Assembly: GCF_963665245.1 (NCBI RefSeq)
Contig: NZ_OY762267.1
Coordinates: forward strand, 2,480,001 to 2,544,000
DNA length: 64,000 nt
Source: an uncultured Paludibaculum sp.
Lineage (GTDB): Bacteria; Acidobacteriota; Terriglobia; Bryobacterales; Bryobacteraceae
Direction of reading: 5' to 3'
Every line of letters starts with the position of its first letter. The first letter of the stretch is position 1. The position numbers and the translations under genes were made by a program. The notes beneath the pieces are model-generated. The model was given only the letters and a program-made list of their open reading frames with translations, did no database searches and had not been told where the DNA came from. This document shows, in pieces, positions 40,746 through 48,554 of this stretch.

Positions 40746-41443
40746 CAGCGTGTCTCCTCGCGGTAGAGCTGGGCGGTATGCTTCGCAATGGAGTACACGA
40801 CAATCGCAAGCATACCTGCTATGCCGCAGGCTCCGCCGACGTCGAAGAGCAGGAACTGCCGACCGAAGAGGACCACGACGGGCTTCCACAATAGAGCTAC
40901 ATTTCCGATGACCAGGAGGAGGCGCAACTCCGTCGGACTGAAGGCTCCGAAGCTGATTTGAAACTTGCCGATTGTATAAGTGGCAAGGAAGACCTCGATG
41001 CTGAGGAGCAAATAGATCACTAATAATCCCGCGGCAATTCCAGGACTCATATATCCGGAAATAGCAAGGCCTCCAAATAAAAAGATGGAGCCGGCCGAGT
41101 CGAGGATGTGGTCGAGGTAGAAGCCGTAACGGGGGCGCTGCTGGTCGCGGACACGGGCCAGTGTGCCGTCGAGACTGTCGCCAAACCAATTGAGGGCCAG
41201 GCAGAGAGTGACAGCAGTCAGACCGGCGGCCGGATTGCTGGCGGCCCAGTAATAGCAGGCTCCGGCGGCCACCATGGCAAGGAAGCCGAGGGCCGTCAGG
41301 TGGTCGGAGTTGACGCTCCGCGGCAGGGCTCGGGCCAGGTGGAGGAGCGCGCGCTTCTCGAGGGAGGAGAGGATGCTGGTCTGCTGGCGGGCGGCTGGCT
41401 GGAACTCTTTTGCTGTTTGTGGTGTCACGCTAGGCGTTGTCAT
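40742..41443 (-). CDS. CDP-alcohol phosphatidyltransferase
   Basis: 233 residues, about six membrane helices. The catalytic signature D-x2-D-G-x2-A-R-x8-G-x3-D-x3-D is complete: GDSLDGTLARVRDQQRPRYG then FYLDHILDS near residues 86-113. The enzyme joins a CDP-activated lipid to an alcohol head group (glycerol-3-phosphate, inositol phosphate, serine or choline); which one is unclear. The Mg2+-binding Asp residues are all present. The start is the ATG with AAGGAG upstream. Translation is coupled to gtrA (GTGA). Confidence 0.88.
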   Translation of the reverse strand: MTTPSVTPQTAKEFQPAARQQTSILSSLEKRALLHLARALPRSVNSDHLTALGFLAMVAAGACYYWAASNPAAGLTAVTLCLALNWFGDSLDGTLARVRDQQRPRYGFYLDHILDSAGSIFLFGGLAISGYMSPGIAAGLLVIYLLLSIEVFLATYTIGKFQISFGAFSPTELRLLLVIGNVALLWKPVVVLFGRQFLLFDVGGACGIAGMLAIVVYSIAKHTAQLYREETRW

Positions 41444-41569
41444 TTCGTGGCGCTCCTTTTCATTAATCGCAGCAAATTCCGGGAACAAACAGGGGGGCCG
41501 GTTGTCCAATGGTGCAGAAGATCAGACTCGCAAGCGCCGGCGACGAGCGAACAAAAGAAAGGCACGTAT

Positions 41570-42328
41570 ATGTTCGAGCAAAGCTTCGTCGAGGGAACCG
41601 TCAAGACAAACCGAGGATGGCCCGTAGTGGTCTCCTCGTTGCTGCAAGTGACTCTGATCAGCGGGGGTGTGATTGTCCCGCTGCTGAACCCTGAAATGTT
41701 GCCTCACAGTGGGATATTGAGCACGTATCTGGCCACTCCGCCATTGCCTCCGCCCCCGAAGGCGCCGGAGGCACCGCAAGCACCGACAACGCGCAAGGCG
41801 CCGCCACGAGTGCCGCGAGACGGGCAGATGGTGGCGTACACGCGGATCCCGCCGAAAGCGGCTGTGATTGAAGACCCGCCGAACGTGGGCCCGGAAGCTG
41901 GCGTAATCGGCAGCATTGGCGATGGTGTGCCCAACTCGGCGGGCAACTCGTTCATCAGCCAGTTGGTCAACTCCGCTCAGAAGCCGGTCGAGCCGCCGCC
42001 GGTGGCCAAGCCGACGGTGCAGCAGCAGAAGCCACCGGAGAGGACGAGGCTTGGGGGCAATGTGCTGGAAGCGAAGATCCTGTCTCGGACGATCCCCGTG
42101 TATCCTCGCTTGGCGATTCAGGCGCGCCTACAGGGCACAGTGACGTTCACGGCGATCATTGCGCGAGACGGGACCATCCAGCATCTGCAACTGGTCTCGG
42201 GCCATCCATTGTTTGTGCAGGCAGCGACCGACGCCGTGAAGCAGTGGCGCTACCGGCCGACGATGTTGAACGGCGAACCGGTGGAGGTGGTGGCGCCAAT
42301 CGAGGTGAAATTCATACTCAACAATTGA
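41570..42328 (+). CDS. TonB-like energy transducer
   Basis: 252 residues. A single membrane helix (VVVSSLLQVTLISGGVIVPLL, residues ~19-39) is followed by a Pro-rich periplasmic spacer (PPLPPPPKAPEAPQAP ... KPVEPPPVAKPTVQQQKPPE) and a C-terminal TonB domain (YPRLAIQARLQGTVTFTAII ... DAVKQWRYRPTMLNGEPVEV then PIEVKF). It could energise one or both TonB-dependent receptors in the window. The start is the ATG with AAAGG nine bases upstream; the much longer open frame upstream is the shadow of the phosphatidyltransferase gene. A strong terminator follows. Confidence 0.88.
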   Translation: MFEQSFVEGTVKTNRGWPVVVSSLLQVTLISGGVIVPLLNPEMLPHSGILSTYLATPPLPPPPKAPEAPQAPTTRKAPPRVPRDGQMVAYTRIPPKAAVIEDPPNVGPEAGVIGSIGDGVPNSAGNSFISQLVNSAQKPVEPPPVAKPTVQQQKPPERTRLGGNVLEAKILSRTIPVYPRLAIQARLQGTVTFTAIIARDGTIQHLQLVSGHPLFVQAATDAVKQWRYRPTMLNGEPVEVVAPIEVKFILNN

Positions 42329-42402
42329 CGATTCTCCTTGCCGGGTGACTACCCGTTTCTCGATCTGACGGCAAGCCCCCTCCCTGCGGCTTTGCTCGTT
42401 GC

Positions 42403-42435
42403 GGCAGGTCTCCGTACCCCGGAGACCTGCCTTTT
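42403..42435 (+). terminator. Intrinsic terminator
   Basis: GGCAGGTCTCCG and CGGAGACCTGCC pair perfectly over 12 bp around a TACCC loop, followed by TTTT. Ends the tonB-like transcript. Confidence 0.9.
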
Positions 42436-42455
42436 GTGTTATCCAAGTTACCGGC

Positions 42456-43451
42456 ATGAGTCGCCTTATCCTGCTCGTCTCATTTCTCACCGCCTCTCTA
42501 TTTGGGGGCCAATGGCTGGAGTACCCGGGAGGCAAGGGTCCAGGCAAGGGCAAGCACATTGTGCTGATCAGCGGGGACGAAGAGTACCGCTCCGAGGAGG
42601 CGCTGCCGCAGTTGGCAAAGATCCTCTCGACGCGGCACGGATTCCAGTGTATGGTGCTATTTGCGATCGACCGCAAGGACGGCACGATCAACCCGAATCA
42701 GAACGACAACATCCCCGGACTGGAGGCACTGGACAAGGCGGACCTGATGATTCTGTTCACGCGCTTCCGCGATTTGCCGGACGATCAGATGAAGCACATT
42801 GTGGATTACGTGAACTCAGGGCGGCCGATTGTGGCGATGCGGACGGCGACCCATGCGTTCCTGCTGAAGACGAGTGCAACGTATAAGCGTTACAGTTATA
42901 ACAGCGAGGAATGGGATGGCGGCTTCGGCCGGCAGATTCTGGGAGAGACGTGGATTAACCACCACGGAAGGCATGCGATTGAGAGTACGCGGGGGGTGTT
43001 CGCTCCAGGTCAAGAGCGGCATCCGATTTTGCGGGGTATCAGCAGCGGAGCGATATGGGTACCCAGCGACGTGTACACAACGAAACAGCCCCTGTTTGGC
43101 GATTCCGTGCCGTTGGTGTTGGGCCAGGTTCTGACAGGAATGAAGCCCGACGATCCGCCGCTGATCGGACCCAAGAACGATCCGATGATGCCGGTGGCGT
43201 GGGTAAAGACCTACAAGTCCGAGAGTGGCAGGCGCGGCCGCGTGTTTACTACTACAATGGGCGCTGCCAACGATCTGCAAAGCGAGGCGCTGCGGCGCCT
43301 TGTCGTGAATGGCTGTTACTGGGCCCTAAGCCTGGAAAAGAAGCTCCCCGCTAAGAGCAATGTCGATCTGATTGGAGACTACCGGCCTTCCCCGTTCAAG
43401 TTCGGTGGTTTCGTGAAGGGCATCAAGCCGTCGGACCTGGAGTTGAAATGA
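42456..43451 (+). CDS. Secreted ThuA-like protein
   Basis: 331 residues with a signal peptide (LILLVSFLTASLFGG). The fold is ThuA/class I glutamine-amidotransferase-like: HIVLISGDEEYRSEEALPQL, DLMILFTRFRDLPDDQMKHI, YVNSGRPIVAMRTATHAFLL and WINHHGRHAIESTRGVFAPG. Secreted ThuA proteins are common in Acidobacteriota and Planctomycetes beside sugar-catabolism genes; a catalytic Cys is not obvious. Its stop overlaps the next ATG. With the dehydrogenase and DUF6807 genes downstream it forms a probable catabolic operon. Confidence 0.85.
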   Translation: MSRLILLVSFLTASLFGGQWLEYPGGKGPGKGKHIVLISGDEEYRSEEALPQLAKILSTRHGFQCMVLFAIDRKDGTINPNQNDNIPGLEALDKADLMILFTRFRDLPDDQMKHIVDYVNSGRPIVAMRTATHAFLLKTSATYKRYSYNSEEWDGGFGRQILGETWINHHGRHAIESTRGVFAPGQERHPILRGISSGAIWVPSDVYTTKQPLFGDSVPLVLGQVLTGMKPDDPPLIGPKNDPMMPVAWVKTYKSESGRRGRVFTTTMGAANDLQSEALRRLVVNGCYWALSLEKKLPAKSNVDLIGDYRPSPFKFGGFVKGIKPSDLELK

Positions 43452-44440
43452 AGATTGAGAAAGCGGTCGTAATTGGGACCGGGATGATGGGACCGGGGAT
43501 AGCGGCGACGCTGGCGCTGGGTGGCGTGGCGTCGACCATCGCGAGCCGAACCGAGCCCGGAGCCCAGAAGGGACTGGAGCAGGCCTGGAGACAGTTGTCT
43601 CAACTAGCGGAGCATCAGTTAATTCACGTGAGTGATGTACCGAGGGCGAGGGCGCTGCTGCGGGCGACGAGCAGCCTGGAAGAGGCGGCGGGCGAGACCG
43701 ATCTGGTGATCGAATCGGCTCCGGAGAACATGGCATTCAAACAGGAGCTATTCGAGAAATTGGACCAGTGGACGCGGCCAGACGCGATTCTCACCTCGAA
43801 CACATCGGGCTTGAGCATCACGGCCATTGCGTCGCGGTGCGCGCATCCGGAGCGAGTGGTGACTACGCACTTCTGGAATCCGCCGCACCTGATGCCGTTG
43901 GTGGAAGTGGTGCGGGGGGAGAAGAGTTCCGACGAAGTGGTGGAAGCCGTGCGGGCGCTGTTGGCGTACTGCGGCAAGGTGCCGGTGGTGGTGAAGAAGG
44001 ACAGGCCGGGCCAGTTGGGCAACCGCATGCAGATGGCGCTGGTGCGGGAAGCGGTGAACATCGTCCAGGAGGGCATCGCCGATGCCCGGGACGTGGACGT
44101 GGCCGCGAAGTTGGGTTTCGGGCTGCGGCTGCCGGTCTACGGGGTGCTGGAGCATCAGGATCTGGTGGGTCTGGAGTTGGGCCGGCAGATCTGCGGGTAT
44201 GTGGCAGCGGACCTGAACAACGACCCAAAGGCGCCGGCTCTGTTCGACCAGAAGATCACGGCCGGCGAGACGGGTGCGGCGGCCGGGCGAGGGTTCCATG
44301 AGTGGCCGGCGGGTCTGGCGAACGAAGTGAGAGCGCGAAGGGACCGGTTCCTGATCGACTGCCTGCGGCGTGGCGTGGTGGCAACGGCGAGTCCGGCGCA
44401 GGGGAAAGAGCCCCGCAAAGAAGCTGTTCCGCTCTGGTAG
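43448..44440 (+). CDS. 3-hydroxyacyl-CoA dehydrogenase-like enzyme
   Basis: 330 residues. N-terminal Rossmann domain: KAVVIGTGMMGPGIAATLAL (GxGxMGxGIA) and DLVIESAPENMAFKQELFEK, with SNTSGLSIT and PERVVTTHFWNPPHLMPLVEVV typical of 3-hydroxyacyl-CoA/lambda-crystallin dehydrogenases. The C-terminal helical domain (NRMQMALVREAVNIVQEGIA ... GLRLPVYGVLEHQDLVGLEL) is complete. The active-site His in the THFWNPP motif is present. ATGA overlap with the ThuA-like gene. Substrate could be a hydroxy acid from sugar degradation rather than an acyl-CoA. Confidence 0.88.
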   Translation: MKIEKAVVIGTGMMGPGIAATLALGGVASTIASRTEPGAQKGLEQAWRQLSQLAEHQLIHVSDVPRARALLRATSSLEEAAGETDLVIESAPENMAFKQELFEKLDQWTRPDAILTSNTSGLSITAIASRCAHPERVVTTHFWNPPHLMPLVEVVRGEKSSDEVVEAVRALLAYCGKVPVVVKKDRPGQLGNRMQMALVREAVNIVQEGIADARDVDVAAKLGFGLRLPVYGVLEHQDLVGLELGRQICGYVAADLNNDPKAPALFDQKITAGETGAAAGRGFHEWPAGLANEVRARRDRFLIDCLRRGVVATASPAQGKEPRKEAVPLW

Positions 44441-44491
44441 TGCCCGGCTGAAATGCCAGTGCGCGCTAGTCGCGATAGAATCGAAGGGCTT

Positions 44492-45442
44492 ATGAAGCCA
44501 GTACTTCGATTCCTGCTCCCGACGCTCGCCCTGTTGCCGATGGTGGTTGGCCAAGTGAAGATCACCAGCGGTTCGGAAAAGGTCAGCGTCGAAATTGACG
44601 GCAAGCCGTTCACCGATTTCTTCATCGCTGGTCCGGATGTGACGAAGCCATATCTGCATCCCTTGCGAGCGGCGTCGGGCACCTATGTGACACGCATGTG
44701 GCCGATGGCGGAGGTGGCGGGCGAGCCGACCGACCACAAGCACCAGCGCGGGCTCTGGTTTGCGCACGCCAAGGTGAACGAACTGGACTTCTGGAACAAC
44801 GAGGCGTCGTACACGACGAAGAACCGCGGCAGGATCGCGCTGAAGAAACTGGGCTCGGTGAAGAGCGGGAAGGACCAGGGGTCGATCGCGGCGACGTTCC
44901 AGTGGATGGACCTGGCCGGGTCAGTGGTGCTGGACGAATCGCGTTTGATGACTTTCCGGAAGGAAGGCGACCTACGGATTGTGGACTTCGACATCACTTT
45001 GACGGCGGTGATCCCGAGCACGTTCCGCGACGAGAAGGATGGGCTGTTCGGACTGCGGATCCGGCCGGATCTGCAGGAGCAGAAGCACAGCGGCAAGATC
45101 GTGAACGCCGAGGGGCTGGAGACGGAGAAAGAGGCCTGGGGCAAACCCTCGAATTGGGTGGACTACTCGGGCGACGTGAATGGCGAGAAGGTCGGGATCG
45201 CGATCTTCGACAATCCGGGGAACCCGCGGCATCCGGTGCGTTGGCATGTGCGGGGTTACGGGCTGTTCGCGGCGAACCCGTTTGGCCTGGCAGTGTTCAC
45301 GGGCGACAAGACTAAGAGCGGAAGCATGACGCTGATGCCGAAGGACTCACTGCGGTTCCGGTACCGTGTGGTGATTCATCCCGGCGATGCGGCGACGGCC
45401 CATATTGCGGACCTGTATACCAAGTACGAAGCGATGAAGTAG
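44492..45442 (+). CDS. DUF6807 (PmoA-like) secreted protein
   Basis: 316 residues with a signal peptide (FLLPTLALLPMVVG). A beta-rich domain with conserved DHKHQRGLWFAHAKVNELDF and FDNPGNPRHPVRWHVRGYGL blocks marks DUF6807, annotated as 'PmoA family' without real methane-monooxygenase homology. Members accompany ThuA-like and oxidoreductase genes in Acidobacteriota and Planctomycetes and are probably involved in carbohydrate breakdown. The DNA for the last 24 codons and beyond is duplicated 9.4 kb downstream (54779 onward), where it is a fragment without a stop codon. Confidence 0.85.
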   Translation: MKPVLRFLLPTLALLPMVVGQVKITSGSEKVSVEIDGKPFTDFFIAGPDVTKPYLHPLRAASGTYVTRMWPMAEVAGEPTDHKHQRGLWFAHAKVNELDFWNNEASYTTKNRGRIALKKLGSVKSGKDQGSIAATFQWMDLAGSVVLDESRLMTFRKEGDLRIVDFDITLTAVIPSTFRDEKDGLFGLRIRPDLQEQKHSGKIVNAEGLETEKEAWGKPSNWVDYSGDVNGEKVGIAIFDNPGNPRHPVRWHVRGYGLFAANPFGLAVFTGDKTKSGSMTLMPKDSLRFRYRVVIHPGDAATAHIADLYTKYEAMK

Positions 45443-45885
45443 GGACTGGCTGCGTCCGCGCCCTTGTGATCACGGCTCGATGCTATGGCTCGAGCCGTGA
45501 GTGCTGTTTTGGGAGCGACCACAACGCGGGTGGAGGTTCTGGTTTCAAAGAGCTTTTGCGGGGCCGGTGTGAGTCAGCGCCCGCGACGAACTGTTGTCAG
45601 GTATTCAGGCTAGGTGGTTGGCTTTGATCCCACTGGAGCGGTGGATTGCACTTCGGGTGCCGGGCCAAGTGGATTGGCGGTGCGGACCCTGGGCGTCCTC
45701 GCTTTCGAGCCCAGTTGTCTCGACCAGCGGGTGGACCCGCCGGATCGCCGTTTCTCCGCCAACGTTCATCTTTTTCACCTCTTTCTGAGTTGTACACGGG
45801 CGAACCAAGCGTTTTTGCGGGTTCTGGCGGTAAGCAACTGATTCCAGGGCGAAGATAGTTTTCCATTTCGTGGACGCTCTTGCAG
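45370..45885 (+). repeat. Direct repeat module, copy 1 (DUF6807 tail and downstream)
   Basis: Begins inside the DUF6807 gene and runs through its terminator to about 45885. The same sequence order recurs at 54779-55667 in the same orientation. Only one 103-bp-type unit is present here (from 45619), against several in copy 2. Distinctive shared stretches are GGGAGCGACCACAACGCGGG, GCGACGAACTGTTGTCAGG and GGCGAACCAAGCGTTTTTGC. Confidence 0.88.
45470..45510 (+). terminator. Terminator of the DUF6807 operon
   Basis: TCACGGCTCGA and TCGAGCCGTGA pair over 11 bp with a 9-base loop, followed by gtgctgtttt. The same hairpin is at 54878-54908 in the downstream repeat copy. Confidence 0.75.
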
Positions 45886-45888
45886 AAC

Positions 45889-46062
45889 TCAAGCGAAAAC
45901 GGGTTGACTCTTTTGGTCAGATTGCGCCAACGGACGTCTTCTTCCAATTGCGCCCCGCCGACGCCGCATGGTTCGGTCGCTCGCTCCGATGATCTCGGCC
46001 GCACTCCACCATGTGATCTTCTTGGTCATCGCCTTGAGCAACACATTTGAGTTGTGTCTGTC
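45889..46062 (-). pseudogene. Transposase N-terminal fragment (helix-turn-helix, ISNCY-like)
   Basis: Reading the minus strand gives LLKAMTKKITWWSAAEIIGA then SDRTMRR, the start of a helix-turn-helix transposase type common in soil bacteria; the frame then drifts into unrelated sequence and stops. It abuts the left end of the IS256-type element, which probably inserted in or beside it. The family name is from pattern memory and is uncertain; the fragment is certainly not a complete gene. Confidence 0.5.
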
Positions 46063-46063
46063 A

Positions 46064-47459
46064 AGTTCTGCAAAAGCACTGAGCTTCATGGAGCCTTCTG
46101 GTTGAGCGGGGGTGGAGGTGTGGAGGCGGGGGCAGCGAGTCCCCGCCTCCACTCAACCCTGTAGTCACCCCCGGCCGCCTTCAGGCGGCGGGCTGTATAT
46201 CGCGCAGTAGCTGCTTCTTGTGCTCTTTCAGCTCCTCCATGTTCAGATAGCGCGTCGCTTCCACCCAGTCCTCGTGGATCTCCACCGCCAGCGCTCGCAC
46301 CAGCCGCAGGCAGCTCGCCGCGTTCGGGAAGATCCTCACCACCAGGGTCCGGCGTTTGAGCTCCTCGTTCAGTCGCTCCAGCATGTTCGTCGACTTCAGA
46401 TGCTTGTGGTGCGCCTGCGGCAGACGGTAAAACGTCAGCGTCTCCTCGATCTGCTCCTCCACCCACTGGCACAATCTGGCGTAGCGCGATTCCCACTTCT
46501 TCAGCCATGCCGCCAGATCCTGCCGCGCCTCGGCCAGGTTGCGGCGGTCGTAGATCCAGCGCAACTCGGTCAGACAATCGTCGTCGGCCTTGCGCGGCAG
46601 ATGGTCCAGCGCATTGCGCAGGAAGTGCACGTAGCACCGTTGCCAGGCGGCCTCCGGCACGACCTCGGCAATCGCACGCTTCAGGCCCGCGTGATCGTCG
46701 CTGACAACCAGTTCCACTCCGCGCAGCCCCCGCTGCCGCAGCTTCACCAGAAACTCGCGCCAGCTCGACGCGCTCTCCCGGTTGGCCAGTTCCACGGCCA
46801 GGATGCAGCGCCGCCCGTCCCAGTTCACCCCGATCGCCACCTGCACCGCCCGGCTCCGGATCACGCCGTCCTCGCGCACCTTTTCGTAGCGCGCGTCCAG
46901 GATCAGAAACGGATAGTCCTCCTCCAGCGGCCGCGTCGCGAACTTCTCCAGTTCCTCGTCCATCGTCTGGTTGATCCGGCTGATCGTCGAGGCCGAAAAC
47001 TCATGCCCACATAGTTCCTCGGTGATCGCCTTCACCTTGCGCGTCGACACGCCCTGCACGTACATCTCGGCCAGCGCCCCGACCAGCGCCTTTTCGCTGC
47101 GCTGATAGCGCTCAAAGACCTCGGTCCGGAAGCGCCCTTGCCGGTCCTGCGGCACGCGCAGCTCAATGCGGCCGACCCGCGTCACCAGCCCACGGACATA
47201 GGAGCCGCTGCGATAGCCGGTGCGCATCGGGGTGCGCTCCGACCGCGCCGCACAGAGCGTTTCCTCCATCTCGGCATCCAGTACCTGCTGCACGACGCTC
47301 TGCACCAGCGCCTTCATGAAATCGGAGTCTTCCGCCATCACCGCTTTCCAGTCCACCCGGTTCGCGGTATCCTTCTTTCGGGTCATTGGTCCTTTCCTTC
47401 CTTCCGCTGCGATACGGATCAGAAAGGCTTACCATGGCCCTCTTTGCTTTTGCAGAACT
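46064..47459 (-). mobile_element. IS256-family insertion sequence, 1,396 bp
   Basis: One transposase gene between imperfect terminal inverted repeats. Each end begins AGTTCTGCAAAAGCA (left from 46064, right from 47459 reading inward) and then matches at 8 of the next 13 positions. No target-site duplication is visible: the outer 8-9 bases differ on the two sides. This may mean rearrangement after insertion. A short copy of the right-end motif (TTGCAGAACTC) also lies at about 45884-45894. Confidence 0.8.
46181..47386 (-). CDS. IS256-family transposase
   Basis: 401 residues, full length for the mutator-type family. Characteristic blocks: AARSERTPMRTGYRSGSYVR, LAEMYVQGVSTRKVKAITEE, FLILDARYEKVREDGVIRSR (first DDE Asp), GVELVVSDDHAGLKRAIAEV (second Asp), WQRCYVHFLRNALDHLPRK (C/H motif), and LKSTNMLERLNEELKRRT with the catalytic Glu. 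All catalytic residues are present, so the enzyme may be active. A GCCGCCT-GA-AGGCGGC hairpin spans the stop codon and could terminate transcription. Confidence 0.95.
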   Translation of the reverse strand: MTRKKDTANRVDWKAVMAEDSDFMKALVQSVVQQVLDAEMEETLCAARSERTPMRTGYRSGSYVRGLVTRVGRIELRVPQDRQGRFRTEVFERYQRSEKALVGALAEMYVQGVSTRKVKAITEELCGHEFSASTISRINQTMDEELEKFATRPLEEDYPFLILDARYEKVREDGVIRSRAVQVAIGVNWDGRRCILAVELANRESASSWREFLVKLRQRGLRGVELVVSDDHAGLKRAIAEVVPEAAWQRCYVHFLRNALDHLPRKADDDCLTELRWIYDRRNLAEARQDLAAWLKKWESRYARLCQWVEEQIEETLTFYRLPQAHHKHLKSTNMLERLNEELKRRTLVVRIFPNAASCLRLVRALAVEIHEDWVEATRYLNMEELKEHKKQLLRDIQPAA

Positions 47460-47801
47460 CTTAGAACATAACCCACATTTGGGCTCGAGCGGACAGATCG
47501 TGTGTGAATTGGACCGGACAGATCACATACTAACGACACTCGAAGTAGGGAGCGTTGAAAAGGGGGCGTGCTTCATGTATTCTCGTGACGTCGGTCGTGG
47601 CAAGGCATCGCGAGAGCGAGCAGTTCCCAATCCAGGTTGGCCGACCACATGTCAAGAGGTCAGGTTCGCCTCGTCCCGCATGTTGGGCTAAGCTGAGTGA
47701 GCTCCTGGATTTGGCATGACGTGTGCCTCGCTGTCGTACGCTTCGTCATGAGCGCGTCTGCTCCCTACCAACTGCCAGGCTGCCGGTGAAAGGGTTGCTT
47801 T
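47460..47801. other. Spacer between IS256 element and sugar operon
   Basis: No gene is supported. The operon promoter should lie here; GAAAGGG at 47788-47794 is the ribosome-binding site for the first gene. CGGACAGATC is repeated near 47490 and 47513. Confidence 0.45.
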
Positions 47802-48554
47802 TTGTCGACCATGCCTGAACTCCGAAGTGTATCGATAGCGGCGCCGGCCTATAACGAGGGCGCGATCATCGAAGGCATCGTCGAGACCTGGGTCACGCAT
47901 TTGAAGTCGTTGGCTTGGGTCGAGCGATTCGAAATTGCGATCTGCAACGATGGCAGCGGTGACGATACAGGTGATCGTCTCGACCGCCTCGCCACGATCT
48001 ACCCCGAAGTGAGGCCCGTCCACTTCCCGATCAATCAAGGTGCCGCGGCCGCCCTCGCCCGAGCGATTGAAGCGACCTCGTTCGACTGGGTATTTCTAAT
48101 CGATTCCGATGGGCAGTTTCCGATCGAGAATCTGACGCCCATGATGGAAGCGATCGAGCGCAGCGGAGCGAAGGCCGCCATTGGCGTGCGTCACTCCAAG
48201 CAGAATTCCCTGTTCGCGCAACTGGGCTCGCGGGCGAGCGCGGTCTTCTGCAACTTTTTCCATGGGACGAAATACCGGGACTTCAATTGCGCTCTCAAGC
48301 TGGTGGATGGCGCGCTCCTTCGATCGATCCCATTGGAAGCCAAGGGCCTGAACTATTCCACTGAGATCAGCTCGAAGCTGATCGAACGGGACGCGGCACC
48401 CATCGAAGTGGACATCGAACACCGTCCGCGAGTCGGCGGCAAGAGCAGCCTCAAGCTGCTCAAGGGCGCACGGGACCGGTTTCTCTTCGTAATGTATCTC
48501 GGATTCCGTCAGCTTCTGATACATTGGAATGTTTTGAGAAGACCCCACGTATGA
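47802..48554 (+). CDS. Family 2 glycosyltransferase (DPM1-like)
   Basis: 250 residues. SIAAPAYNEGAIIEGIVETW is the GT2 start, ICNDGSGDDTGDRLDRLATI the nucleotide-binding loop, and VFLIDSDGQFPIENLTPMME the DxD-type metal site, in the dolichol-phosphate-mannosyltransferase style. GSRASAVFCNFFHGTKYRDF matches the acceptor-side region, so it probably loads a sugar on a polyprenyl phosphate. A TTG start seven bases after GAAAGGG is used; an ATG three codons later is the alternative. First gene of a tightly overlapping operon (ATGA with the next). Confidence 0.85.
   Translation: MSTMPELRSVSIAAPAYNEGAIIEGIVETWVTHLKSLAWVERFEIAICNDGSGDDTGDRLDRLATIYPEVRPVHFPINQGAAAALARAIEATSFDWVFLIDSDGQFPIENLTPMMEAIERSGAKAAIGVRHSKQNSLFAQLGSRASAVFCNFFHGTKYRDFNCALKLVDGALLRSIPLEAKGLNYSTEISSKLIERDAAPIEVDIEHRPRVGGKSSLKLLKGARDRFLFVMYLGFRQLLIHWNVLRRPHV

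Noticed and set aside
44492..45442. Methane monooxygenase subunit (PmoA)
   Set aside because: The 'PmoA family' label for DUF6807 is historical; the protein is a soluble secreted beta-rich protein without membrane helices or copper site.
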